Origin: Gemmatimonadota bacterium
GTDB taxonomy: Bacteria > Gemmatimonadota > Gemmatimonadetes > Longimicrobiales > Gaopeijiaceae
Length of the DNA stretch: 64,000 nucleotides
Direction of reading: 5' to 3'
Assembly (NCBI GenBank): GCA_026706635.1
Contig: JAPOYJ010000069.1
Coordinates: forward strand, 1 to 64,000
Below the pieces are notes generated by a model, which was not told the DNA's origin, ran no database searches, and saw only the letters and a list, made by a program, of their open reading frames with translations. Below, one piece after another: positions 16,842 through 25,422 of this stretch (within the stretch, counting starts at the first letter, position 1; each line of letters starts with the position of its first letter). Position numbers and translations under genes: made by a program.

Positions 16842-17002
16842 GGGGGCCTGGATCTCGGAGAGCCCGGAACCGGTCCTCTCCTCAGTACACGTAGTTTCGA
16901 TCTTGCTTGTGCGCTGTCAGTACTTGCGGCCACCGGCCCGAGATTGGGTACCCCGGCGCTAATCGCCCTGGCAACCCTTGGGCTGCTGGCTCCACCGACA
17001 AA

Positions 17003-17111
17003 CTAGCACCAAGAGCGCACTCGGCGCACTCGGGTGCCTACCCGGCGGGGCCGGGCGAGCAGCTCCGTGACGCCCTCGCGGAGGATCGGCTCATCGGTCC
17101 CGGACTGCTAG
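17003..17111. repeat. Possible decayed dispersed repeat
   Basis: The stretch from CTAGCACC (17003) to GGTCCCGGACTGCTAG (17111) is bounded by CTAG and ends like the repeat's right terminus (GGACTGCTAG). The interior is too diverged to match other copies. Its terminal TAG is the stop of the formiminotransferase gene. The rest of the 16842-17107 gap shows nothing recognisable. Confidence 0.35.
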
Positions 17112-18046
17112 CAGCAGTCTTCATCGAGCGCTAACAGTCGCCGGCTCAGCATCCGGTCGGGCGACCAGTCGCGGATGCGCATCGCGGCGGCCGCCTCGTC
17201 GTCGATCGAGTCGGGGGCCATGCCGATCAGCTCGGTCCCGGCCACCCTCCCTCCCTCGTTCCGCACCCTGGCCTCCAGGTCGGCGAAGACCACCATGGGG
17301 TCGATCAGATCCGGTCTGGCCAACGTCATCGAGATCTGTACGCGATCCTGTATCGGAAGGTGGAGCGCCAGCGCACGCAGGCCCGGGTGTCCCCCGCCCG
17401 ACTCGCGCAGCGCCGCTGCCACCCGCCGGGCCTCGACGATACCCACTTCCTCCAAGTCAACGTTCCACGCCAACAACACTTCGCGTGCGCCGACACATGT
17501 GGCCCCGGCTGTCGGGTGAGCCCAGGCGTGTACGCGGCCCGCGCTCACTAGGCCGACGACGTCCGCTCGCCTGCGCCTCCGGGCTCCCACTGCTCCCTCC
17601 TGCGCCAGGAGAGCCTCGAAGCCCCCTCGGCGAATCTCGGCCAGAACCCGCCCAGGGGGGCGCGACGCCTCGGCGTAGTGGAATACGGGGACTCCCAGTC
17701 GCCCGATCCGTTCGCTCACCCGGTGCGCAATATGCACCACCTCGGCCGTTGCGAGCCCAGACAGGGGCACGAAGGGAAGTACGTCGAGCGCTCCAACACG
17801 CGGGTGAAGCCCCCGATGGGCCCGCATGTCGATGCGGTCGCGGGCCAGCCTGGCCGCCCGTATGGCACCCTCTTCGATCGCGGCGGGAGGCCCCACCGCG
17901 GTGACAACGCTCCGGTTGTGGTCGGGGTCCGAGGTTGTGTGCAGCACGCTGCACCCCGACCGTGCGAAGCACCCGGCAGCTGCGGCCGCGAAGTCCCGAT
18001 CGCGACCCTCGCTGAAGTTGGGGACAGCCTCGATGACGGGCTTCAC
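17108..18046 (-). CDS. ftcD: Glutamate formiminotransferase
   Basis: 312 residues matching the formiminotransferase domain alone, without the cyclodeaminase domain of bifunctional FtcD. Hallmarks are VPNFSEGRD at the N-terminus, LHTTSDPDHNRSVVTAVG, and HRGLHPRVGALDVLPFVPL, the region holding the catalytic histidine in the family. The enzyme moves the formimino group of formiminoglutamate (from histidine breakdown) to tetrahydrofolate, or the formyl group in related reactions. No hut genes are adjacent; the folate-linked fhs gene is at 54437. The upstream neighbour is the lipoprotein gene at 18066, 20 bases away on the same strand. Confidence 0.9.
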   Translation of the reverse strand: MKPVIEAVPNFSEGRDRDFAAAAAGCFARSGCSVLHTTSDPDHNRSVVTAVGPPAAIEEGAIRAARLARDRIDMRAHRGLHPRVGALDVLPFVPLSGLATAEVVHIAHRVSERIGRLGVPVFHYAEASRPPGRVLAEIRRGGFEALLAQEGAVGARRRRRADVVGLVSAGRVHAWAHPTAGATCVGAREVLLAWNVDLEEVGIVEARRVAAALRESGGGHPGLRALALHLPIQDRVQISMTLARPDLIDPMVVFADLEARVRNEGGRVAGTELIGMAPDSIDDEAAAAMRIRDWSPDRMLSRRLLALDEDCC

Positions 18047-18065
18047 TCCCGTCGCTACGGACGCC

Positions 18066-19229
18066 CTACTGCTGCGCCTCCCCGCCTAAGTCGTGCGAGA
18101 CAGGGTCTGGCAGGATGGAGAGATGTGGATTGCCAGGCTGCGTCTGGTACGCCCAGTCGAAGATCACGTAGCGGTCGTCGCCGGGGCAGGAGCTAAAGTG
18201 CGTCACGCGCACGGCCCCATAGCGCATCTTCCCGTCGTCGCCCGGGACGTGGAAGATGTAGGTGTACCCGGCCCTGATGGCCAAGTCCTCCTCGAGGTAC
18301 CCCGTCGTCGGTGCCTCGTCCCATGCGACGCAGTCGGGGTCGGAACCTGGGCCGCACGTCAGCGCGGAGGTTGCCCGGGTCTGCGCGTGCACGCGGACCC
18401 CCTCGCCCAGGCCAAACCAGAGTTCGTGGTCGTCGACGTAGATGCGGAAGTGGCGGTTGCGGCTGTCGCCATCGATCACTGCCTTGGTCCGGTCGGTTTC
18501 CTGGAAGCGAAAGCCGGAGCTCCCCGGCAGATCCGAATAGGCGTAGGCCAGCTCGCCGGTGTAGTCTGGGCGAGGGGTGGCCGACACCAGGTGGCTGGCC
18601 GGACTCTCGTGTCCCAGGTCGTCTACCGAGGTGACGAAGTAGTCGTAGGTGGTGCCATTGCTGACGAACGCGTCGAGAAAGGCCGGCGAGTCGGACTCGC
18701 CCACGAGGTAGATCTCGCGCGATACGACGTAGACGCGGTACACGGCGAAGTCGTCGGCCGCAGAACCGTCGTCGGGCCAGTGGAGGTAGACCGCACCGTC
18801 GAGCGCGACCGCGTCGAGGTCAGTGGGCGCAGGCGGAGGTTGGGGTGTTGGGACGTAGACCTCGACGGAGTGCGAGGTGGCCGCCTCCGTACCCGTCTCG
18901 GTGTCAACGGCGGCCACGTAGTACCAGTACTGCACCTCCGAGGAGACGTTGATGTCGCGGTACACGCACTGCCCCGAGGCGCAGCTCGTGACCTCGGCGA
19001 TGAAGAAGTACTCGGGACTGGTGTCCTCTCTGCCGTACACCCTAAAGGGCTCACCGTCCCAATCTCCGTGCATCTCCCACAGGAGATCCACACCGCGGTT
19101 GTAGTAGCCGCCCTCGAGGTTGACCGGAGGCGCCGGGTCCCCTGGATCCACCAGGTCGCCGTTGCAAGCTGCGAGTCCAATCACAGCCAGTGCCGAGAGC
19201 CCGCATCTGTTCCCGATTCTGCTAGCCAT
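18066..19229 (-). CDS. Lipoprotein with fibronectin type III-like domains
   Basis: 387 residues from ATG at 19229, supported by a GGAG box; the frame is open much further upstream but through repeat DNA. A lipoprotein signal (LSALAVIGLAAC, Cys about 22) is followed by two fibronectin III-like modules (PPVNLEGGYYNRGVDLLWE ... YYVAAVDTETGTEA; PPAPTDLDAVALDGAVYLHW ... YDYFVTSVDDLGHESP) and an acidic C-terminal domain with no recognised family (GFRFQETDRTKAVIDG to the end). Probably exposed on the outer membrane; function unknown. Confidence 0.8.
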   Translation of the reverse strand: MASRIGNRCGLSALAVIGLAACNGDLVDPGDPAPPVNLEGGYYNRGVDLLWEMHGDWDGEPFRVYGREDTSPEYFFIAEVTSCASGQCVYRDINVSSEVQYWYYVAAVDTETGTEAATSHSVEVYVPTPQPPPAPTDLDAVALDGAVYLHWPDDGSAADDFAVYRVYVVSREIYLVGESDSPAFLDAFVSNGTTYDYFVTSVDDLGHESPASHLVSATPRPDYTGELAYAYSDLPGSSGFRFQETDRTKAVIDGDSRNRHFRIYVDDHELWFGLGEGVRVHAQTRATSALTCGPGSDPDCVAWDEAPTTGYLEEDLAIRAGYTYIFHVPGDDGKMRYGAVRVTHFSSCPGDDRYVIFDWAYQTQPGNPHLSILPDPVSHDLGGEAQQ

Positions 19230-19418
19230 ATTCTCCGTCCGTGATTTCAACGGTGGCAGGCGGCCGGGCAGGTGCCACCCGGAGAAACACGCCCGACCAC
19301 GTACAGGTGATTCACTCACTCTTAATTCTACGCAATTCCCGTTCCAGGCCAACAGCGTGGGGGATGCCAGCACCGATGCAGCGCTCCTCCTGCCGCCAAG
19401 GCGCATCCGCAGGCTGCA

Positions 19419-19622
19419 CGGGCCGGTAGCGGCGCGGGGAGCAACGCAGAGCGGAGCCAAGGGTACAGGAATTGTAAACCAGGGATTACACATTGTAAAG
19501 CGCAGATTACAGTTTCGAGAGGCGAGCGGAGCGGCCCACCGGGGGTGCAGCGCTGCTCCTGCCGTGGGAGGTCTGTCCACTGGGTGCCGCAGTCCGCGGG
19601 AGATCTGTCCACGGGCTGCTAG
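19419..19622. repeat. MITE-like dispersed repeat, 5'-truncated copy
   Basis: Contains half of the hairpin module (GGCCGGTAGCGGCGC), GAGCAACGCAGAGCGGAGCC, the paired TGTAA palindromes at 19473-19511, GGCCCACCGGGGGTGCAGCG and two right-end sequences ending GTCCACGGGCTGCTAG. No left terminus is seen. The terminal TAG is the stop of lptD. The remaining gap upstream (19230-19418) shows nothing recognisable. Confidence 0.75.
19473..19511. promoter_or_regulatory. Paired palindromic operator-like site 2
   Basis: Two 18-bp units, TGTAAACCAGGGATTACA (19473-19490) and TGTAAAGCGCAGATTACA (19494-19511), start exactly 21 bp apart. They lie inside a dispersed repeat, well away from any start codon of a co-oriented gene, so if functional they travel with the element. 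Confidence 0.6.
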
Positions 19623-22489
19623 TACCGTCGCGACGATCCGCCGGTTCGCTGCTCGTAGTCGAAGTGCAGGTCCCGGTTGTCCGATAGCGCCACCTCGAAT
19701 ACGAAGGTCCAGTTCCCGGTGGCAGTCTGGCGAAAGTCGAAGCTGGCCTCCCAGCGGTGCAGCTCGCGCCTCAGCTGGATCACATGGTCGTTGAAGGAGC
19801 GCGCGACGACATCGTACGAGGTCCGCCAGTCGACCGACCACTTCTCGGTGGGCTGGAAGGCCACATTGGCCTGTATCATCTGACTCCCGGTGGCGTCGTC
19901 GATGCGCGAGCGCGCCAGCGAGTAGGCGAGCGAAGCCCTCCACTCGCCGACTCTCCCCCGCGATCGCGACCGGGGGCGTCTCTGCCCACTTCGGCCAGCA
20001 CTGCGAGGCACGACGGTGGACTCGCCCAGGTCGGCCGTCTCCAGCCCAGTCGGGTCGTCGTCATCGCCCTCGTCAATGGTGCGCCCGCTCTCGGAGGCCG
20101 ACGCATCCTCTCCATCTCCTCCGGTCAGCCGCTGCAGCCACCCGAAGATGGCAGACTCGTGGCTGAGCGAGAAGCTGAGGTTCGCTCTCGACATGAAGGG
20201 CGCGGCGACGAGCGGTCCGCCCGCCTCGGCGGGTGATTCGAAGATGTCGTGCTCCATCGATAGCGAGAGCCCCCGGAGGTAGTCCGAAGAGATCTGGTTG
20301 GAGATGCTCAGGTTCTCGGCGAAGCCCCGGCTCCGGAACCCGGTCTCGCTGGCCTCCTCGAAGTCGTAGGTGACGGCGCTGGTGCGCAGCCCCAGGATCG
20401 TGACCTTGCGCGCACGCGGCATCCTGCGGGGCCCTTCCGACCTGCGGCTGGACCGCGCCGACGGCTCCTCCTCCTCGTCCTCGGCCTCCTCCACCTTCAT
20501 TTCGAAAGTCTGCGTCATTCCGAGGGTAACCTCGTTGCGCGGATTGACCGCGCGCGCGCCGAAGACGGCGATCTGCTGGTCGGTGGGCTCCACCTCGGGC
20601 GAGTAGGAGTAGTCGAAGCTCGGAGACCACTTGTGCCGGATCCGATCGCCGTAGTAGAAGCCGTAGAGGTCGGCCTTGGCGCCGGCGCCGAAGGAGATTC
20701 GGGTCGGGGCGGAGACGAAGGCCCCATCGCCGACGGTGAGGGTGTCGGAGCGAATCGCCCGGCCGCTCAACGAGAGCCCGGGCGTGATCGAGGTTGAGCC
20801 GACGAGGTTGAGTCGGTACCCGATCGACGTGCTCCAACTGAGATCCTCCTCCTGGTGGTCGGCGCTGTCGCCCGCCGCCTGGGCGGCGGCGGCACCCTGT
20901 AGGTCGCCGACGCTCCCCACCCCGAAATCCGCCATCTCTTCCTCCTCTTCCGGGTCGAAGAAGCCGGGAGGGACATCGCGGTCGGTGTCCCGTGCCAGCC
21001 GAACGCTCTGCGAGATCGAGAGCGGGCCGACATTCAGGCCTGTCCTCAGGCTGCCCTGCAGCGCCTCGGAGTCGGCCATCCCGAGCGAGAACGAGTCGAC
21101 CGCCTGGGGAGGCAGATCGCGCACACTCCGCGAAAGGCTGCCCGAGCTCGACCAGCTCACGTTGTTGTAGAAGCGCGCCCGACCCGGGGCCGCGGGGAAG
21201 AGGGTGATCGGAGATACCGAGAGACTGATCGCCGGGAGCGTCATCTCGACCTTGTCGTCGGAGAGAAACTGCCTGCGGCTGGCATTCATCGAGAGGTTGC
21301 CCCAGTCAAAGCGCTTGCTGATCCCCGCCTCCGAGTTCATGTCCTGGGTCACCTCGCGGGGGTCGAAGGAGTTTTCGCGCACGAATGACGAATTGGAGAC
21401 GTAGGTCAGAGACGCCTGCGCACGGGTGCGCTCCGAGATCTCCCACCTGTGACCGGTGTTGATGGCCAGCTCGGAATCGCCCTCCTCGCGCCAGTACTGC
21501 CGGAGGTCGATGTGGCCGTTCAGGAACTGCCGCCTCCAATCGTATCGAAAGCTCCCGTCGAGCCCGATGTAGTTGCCGCTCCACCAGTCCACCGTCGCCT
21601 GGGCGTCGGCATAGTCGCTGATTGCCCAGTAGTAGCCTATGTTCGAAACGCGTCGCGAGTAGCTGTCCGAGGTGCGTACCACGTCGTTGACCGAGAAGCG
21701 GACCGGGAGGAGTCCCGAGCGCCGCTCCGGGTTGGTGCTCTGCGCGACGAAGGGCAGCCAGAAGACGCCGACGTCGCCGAAGTAGAGGAGGACGTTGCGA
21801 GCGACCAGGGTGCCGCCGGGGGTCATCTTGACCTCGCGCGCCACGAAGTGGTAGTGAGGCTCCTCCTCCTCGCAGCTGGTGAAGCGCATGTCGTGGCAGA
21901 ACGAGACGTCGCCGTCGACCCACGGGCAGTCGCCGTTCACGATCCAGCTGCCCGACCCCGCGCGCGTCTTCGTCTCGGCGTCCACGGCTGTGGCACGTTC
22001 CTCGCCGAGGTCGTAGATGATCTGGCTGGTGAGCACCTCCTCGCCGTCCTCGGGGGTGAAGGTCGCCTCCTCCCCGATCGTCGTGAGTCGCCCCGCGCCC
22101 TCGTCGAAGACGAGTGCCGAGTCGGCCCTGAGGGCGACGCCGTCACGGTTGAGCGAGGCTTGCGTGGCCTCGGATCCGGTCAGCGTCAGGAGCTTCGACT
22201 CGGGGGAGAAGGTGGCGCCTGCCGCTTCGTACTCGACTCGGGTGTAGCCGTCGAGGGCGAAGAGCTGCGCAAGCACCGAGTCGGGCGTCACAGGAGCACG
22301 GACGGAGTCGAGGGCGAGCGAGTCGGGGACCAGACCCGTCGAGTCGCCGAGCGCCCGGGCTAGCCGCTCCAGCCGACCGCGCACGACGTCCTGCAGCGAA
22401 TCACTGAGCTCCTGGGCTTGGACCGGAGTGGACCAGAGAGCTGCCGCGGCCACCGCTATGGACGCGGCGAATAGCGCCGGTCTACGCAT
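19619..22489 (-). CDS. lptD: LPS-assembly outer-membrane protein LptD-like
   Basis: 956 residues with a signal peptide (ALFAASIAVAAAALWSTPVQAQ). An OstA/LptA-like jellyroll follows (about 75-210: YTRVEYEAAGATFSPESKLLTL), then a large beta-barrel region with alternating strands (DSYSRRVSNIGYYWAISDY, SFRYDWRRQFLNGHIDLRQYW) and the usual long acidic insert. LptD places lipopolysaccharide in the outer leaflet together with LptE. Its presence implies an LPS-type outer membrane. It overlaps tatC by eight bases. The C-terminal codons meet a dispersed repeat that supplies the TAG stop, so the final residues may be altered. Confidence 0.85.
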   Translation of the reverse strand: MRRPALFAASIAVAAAALWSTPVQAQELSDSLQDVVRGRLERLARALGDSTGLVPDSLALDSVRAPVTPDSVLAQLFALDGYTRVEYEAAGATFSPESKLLTLTGSEATQASLNRDGVALRADSALVFDEGAGRLTTIGEEATFTPEDGEEVLTSQIIYDLGEERATAVDAETKTRAGSGSWIVNGDCPWVDGDVSFCHDMRFTSCEEEEPHYHFVAREVKMTPGGTLVARNVLLYFGDVGVFWLPFVAQSTNPERRSGLLPVRFSVNDVVRTSDSYSRRVSNIGYYWAISDYADAQATVDWWSGNYIGLDGSFRYDWRRQFLNGHIDLRQYWREEGDSELAINTGHRWEISERTRAQASLTYVSNSSFVRENSFDPREVTQDMNSEAGISKRFDWGNLSMNASRRQFLSDDKVEMTLPAISLSVSPITLFPAAPGRARFYNNVSWSSSGSLSRSVRDLPPQAVDSFSLGMADSEALQGSLRTGLNVGPLSISQSVRLARDTDRDVPPGFFDPEEEEEMADFGVGSVGDLQGAAAAQAAGDSADHQEEDLSWSTSIGYRLNLVGSTSITPGLSLSGRAIRSDTLTVGDGAFVSAPTRISFGAGAKADLYGFYYGDRIRHKWSPSFDYSYSPEVEPTDQQIAVFGARAVNPRNEVTLGMTQTFEMKVEEAEDEEEEPSARSSRRSEGPRRMPRARKVTILGLRTSAVTYDFEEASETGFRSRGFAENLSISNQISSDYLRGLSLSMEHDIFESPAEAGGPLVAAPFMSRANLSFSLSHESAIFGWLQRLTGGDGEDASASESGRTIDEGDDDDPTGLETADLGESTVVPRSAGRSGQRRPRSRSRGRVGEWRASLAYSLARSRIDDATGSQMIQANVAFQPTEKWSVDWRTSYDVVARSFNDHVIQLRRELHRWEASFDFRQTATGNWTFVFEVALSDNRDLHFDYEQRTGGSSRRY

Positions 22490-23339
22490 CGCTCGCCGTC
22501 TCCGCTGGCTCAGGGCGGAGGGGGACAGAGTCGAGGGGCAGCGACTGGTCCTGCCGACTGCCCTGCTCGCCGCGCTTCCGCCACACGATCGCGGAGAGTA
22601 GGATACCGAATTCGTAGAGCAGCACCATGGAGCCGGTCATCAGGGCCGTAGCCAGTATCAGGTCGCCCGGCGATATCACGCTCGCGACGATCAGACCCAC
22701 GACCACCGCGTGGCGCCTCTTCGACCGCAGGAAGCGCGGCGTCACCAGTCCCAGCGCACTGAGCACCAGGATTACCACGGGAAGCTCGAAGACGACCCCC
22801 ATGGCCACCGTCAGTTGGACGATGAAGCCGAAGTATAGGTTGGCTGTCCACTCCTGGGCGAGGAAGCTCCCACCCATCCCGACGAGGAAGCGCAGCGAGA
22901 CGGGAATCAGGGCGAAGTAGGCCATCGCCACCCCGGCGCAGAAGAGGACCAGTCCCAGGTACAGCGCTGGCACGATGGCCCGCTTCTCGCGCGGCTCCAG
23001 CGCCGGGGCCAGGAACGCCCACGTCTGGTATGCGAGTATGGGGAAGGCCAGGACGAGCCCGATCAGGAGCGCGGTCTTGAGGGGGAAGAAGAAGTTGTCG
23101 ACGGGTGAGAGTGCGAGCGGGAGCCAGCCGTCGCCGAAGAGCTTCCGCCCCGGCTGGAGGAGGATCCCCATCACGTCGAATCCGAAGACCAGGACCAGCC
23201 CCGCCGCCAGACCCGCCACCACCGACAGAATCGCCCAGAGGATCCGCCATCTGAGCTCCTCCAGGTGGTCCAGGAAGGGCATCTCGGCCTTCGGGTTCCC
23301 GCCTCGGGCCAGGAGTCCCTCCCGCAGCCGATGGATCAC
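22482..23339 (-). CDS. tatC: Sec-independent protein translocase subunit TatC
   Basis: 285 residues, six membrane helices. The N-terminal MPFLDHLEELRWRIL with its conserved Glu-Glu binds twin-arginine signals; the periplasmic PVDNFFFPLKTALLIGLVLA and the C-terminal half FLRSKRRHAVVVGLIVASVISPGD are typical. The GTG start shares bases with the nrdR stop (GTGA), and the gene end overlaps lptD. Together with tatA at 15504 it forms a minimal TatA-TatC system; no TatB was recognised. Confidence 0.95.
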   Translation of the reverse strand: MIHRLREGLLARGGNPKAEMPFLDHLEELRWRILWAILSVVAGLAAGLVLVFGFDVMGILLQPGRKLFGDGWLPLALSPVDNFFFPLKTALLIGLVLAFPILAYQTWAFLAPALEPREKRAIVPALYLGLVLFCAGVAMAYFALIPVSLRFLVGMGGSFLAQEWTANLYFGFIVQLTVAMGVVFELPVVILVLSALGLVTPRFLRSKRRHAVVVGLIVASVISPGDLILATALMTGSMVLLYEFGILLSAIVWRKRGEQGSRQDQSLPLDSVPLRPEPAETASDA

Positions 23340-23863
23340 TGGACCTCGGCACCGGGCTCGTCGGTCGAGTACAGGGGCAGCTCCACCTGGGCGCGGCTCC
23401 GGTTCTCGCGGCGCTCCCCGACGATCAGCTCGTCAACTACCTCCTGGAAGGCGGCAATGTGCTGGAAGTCGCGGTAGACCGACGCGTAGCGGACATACGC
23501 CACCCGGTCGAGCGGCTTGAGCGCCTCCATCACCTCCTCGCCGATCTCGGCCGATGCGATCTCGCCCCGAGCGCTGCCGGCAAGGCGATCCTCCACCTGG
23601 TCGGCTAGAGCCTCGATGGCGTCGGGGGGTACCGGACGCTTGGCGCACGCCACCGCTATGCTCGCCTCCAGCTTGGTGCGCTGGAAGTCCTCGGCGCTGC
23701 CGTCGGCCTTGCGCACTCTGGGCATGCGCTCCTCGACGCGCTCGTACGTCGTAAAGCGCTGCCGACACTCCAGGCACTCGCGACGGCGGCGGGTGGCGCG
23801 CCCTCCACGGGCGGCGCGCGAGTCAACGACCCTGGATGCGGCGCTGCAGGCGGGACAGAGCAT
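23336..23863 (-). CDS. nrdR: Ribonucleotide reductase transcriptional repressor
   Basis: 175 residues: an N-terminal zinc ribbon (C3-PA-C6 and C30-LE-C33), the linker RQRFTTYERVEE, and an ATP-cone (KADGSAEDFQRTKLEASIAVAC ... VAYVRYASVYRDFQ). NrdR senses ATP/dATP and represses nrd genes through NrdR boxes. Length is slightly above the usual 150-160 because of an acidic tail. It sits between cpoB and tatC with tight spacing, so it is probably expressed with the envelope cluster. Confidence 0.95.
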   Translation of the reverse strand: MLCPACSAASRVVDSRAARGGRATRRRRECLECRQRFTTYERVEERMPRVRKADGSAEDFQRTKLEASIAVACAKRPVPPDAIEALADQVEDRLAGSARGEIASAEIGEEVMEALKPLDRVAYVRYASVYRDFQHIAAFQEVVDELIVGERRENRSRAQVELPLYSTDEPGAEVQ

Positions 23864-23872
23864 GGCCGCCCC

Positions 23873-24697
23873 TCACGGAATCTCTTCGAGCTTGTTCCGG
23901 GCCTGGCCGGCGAACCAGTCGTCCGGATAGGTGTTGATCACGCGCTCGAGGTACTCTCGGGCGCGCTCGTACTCCTCGAGCCGGACACAGAGCTCGCCGG
24001 CCCGGTAGAGAGCGGCTGCGACCTCGCCTGCTGTGGGGTAGAGCTTGGGGATCTCGAGGTAGTTCTCGACCGCTGCCGACAGCTCTCCGTCGAGCGTCAG
24101 GAGCTCGCCCAGCTGCAGGTAGGCCGCGGGCGCGAGCTGGCTCCGGGGATAGGTCTCGATCAGCTGCGTGAAGCCGAGCCGCGCCGAAGTCCGAAGATCC
24201 CGCTCAAAGTTGCCGACTGCGGCCCTGAAGAGCGCCCGGTCGGGCGCTGTCGCGTCGGGCAGTACCGTGTCGGGGCCCTCGGCCGCGGGCACCCCGGCGG
24301 TGTCGGGGGCGGCGGGCGGCGCCTGCAGGCGGCTCTCGACGCGCCGCAGCCGGTCCTCGAGATCCCGTTCGAGCTGGTCCATCCGCCGCTCGCTGGTCCC
24401 AACCACCTCGCTAAGGCGAAGCTGCTCGTCCCGGATCCCCGTGAGGACATTGTTGGTGCTTCCCCGATGGGCGAAGATCTGGTCCGCCAGCTCCGCCAGC
24501 GAGTCCATCGCGGCACCGTGCTGGTTAAGGACCGAAGCTCGCAGCTCTGCGAGAATCGAGTCCTGCCGCGCCGCCAGGGTGCGCACCTCCGTGCGCAGCT
24601 CGGCGACCGACCCTCTGCTGGCGCACGCCGCGGAAGCGACGAGCAGGACCGCCGCCCACGGCAGACCCCGGGAATTCGGACCGAGAAATGCGGGCAT
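23873..24697 (-). CDS. cpoB: Tol-Pal system accessory lipoprotein, CpoB/YbgF-like
   Basis: 274 residues from ATG at 24697, preceded by GAGGAGG. A lipoprotein signal (AAVLLVASAACAS) is followed by a coiled coil (about 35-125, heptad-rich ELRTEVRTLAARQDSILAEL) and C-terminal tetratricopeptide-type helices (LQLGELLTLDGELSAAVENY; AALYRAGELCVRLEEYERAR). CpoB links peptidoglycan synthesis and Tol-driven outer-membrane constriction in proteobacteria. The lipobox is unusual, since the classical protein is soluble. Directly downstream of pal. Confidence 0.85.
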   Translation of the reverse strand: MPAFLGPNSRGLPWAAVLLVASAACASRGSVAELRTEVRTLAARQDSILAELRASVLNQHGAAMDSLAELADQIFAHRGSTNNVLTGIRDEQLRLSEVVGTSERRMDQLERDLEDRLRRVESRLQAPPAAPDTAGVPAAEGPDTVLPDATAPDRALFRAAVGNFERDLRTSARLGFTQLIETYPRSQLAPAAYLQLGELLTLDGELSAAVENYLEIPKLYPTAGEVAAALYRAGELCVRLEEYERAREYLERVINTYPDDWFAGQARNKLEEIP

Positions 24698-24722
24698 CGC
24701 CTCCTCAGCTTCCCCTGCTCCG

Positions 24723-25298
24723 CTACGGATCCAAGGCCTCGGCACCGCTGAGGATAACGAACTCCACCCGCCGATTGCGCGCCCACGCGCCCTCGGTCGA
24801 TCCCAGTGCAGCCGGCATCTCCTCGCCGAAGGAGACCGTCTTGAAGCGCGACCGGTCGAGGCTGTAAGCGGTCAGGTACCCGAGCACGGCCTCGTTGCGC
24901 TCGCTCCCGAGGACGATGTTGTACTCCGATGTGCCGCGCTCGTCGGCATGTCCCTCGAGACGTAGCTCTATGCCCGGGTGGTCACGCAGGATCTCGATCT
25001 TGGCCAGGAGCTTGTCCTTGGTGTCGCTGCGGATGTCGGAGGCGTCGTAGTCGAAGTAGACGGTCTCCTCGATGATCGCGCGCAGCTGCCTCGCCCGCTC
25101 TGCGCGCTCTGCCTGAGCCCGCTCGGCCTCGGCGGCCGCTATCTGGGCCATGCGCTCGGCCTCGGCGATCGAGTCGGCGACGCGACGCGCCTCGATCTCG
25201 GCGGGCGTCGGGCCAGGTGGCGGTAGAGGCTCCGCGGGAGGTACCGGGCGGCAGGCGACAAAGACGAGCGCGGCTAGCAGCAACCGAGAATTGGACAT
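24723..25298 (-). CDS. pal: Peptidoglycan-associated lipoprotein Pal
   Basis: 191 residues: lipoprotein signal (LLLAALVFVAC), a proline-rich and Ala/Glu-rich linker (about 20-72), then an OmpA-C domain (VYFDYDASDIRSDTKDKLLA ... LRLEGHADERGTSEYN ... ALGSTEGAWARNRRVEF). The conserved Asp and Arg of the peptidoglycan-binding pocket (HADERG, NRRVEF) are present. Pal anchors the outer membrane to the cell wall and binds TolB. It lies between tolB and cpoB. Confidence 0.93.
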   Translation of the reverse strand: MSNSRLLLAALVFVACRPVPPAEPLPPPGPTPAEIEARRVADSIAEAERMAQIAAAEAERAQAERAERARQLRAIIEETVYFDYDASDIRSDTKDKLLAKIEILRDHPGIELRLEGHADERGTSEYNIVLGSERNEAVLGYLTAYSLDRSRFKTVSFGEEMPAALGSTEGAWARNRRVEFVILSGAEALDP

Positions 25299-25422
25299 CT
25301 CTTCTCCGGGTTGGCGGGCGGACGGGCCCTGGAAGCAACTGTCCCCACTGCAAGATACGACAACAGGAGAGCGCCGGTAAGGTGGAGCGGCCCGGCAGCG
25401 TGGTGGGCCGCGACTGCCTCCA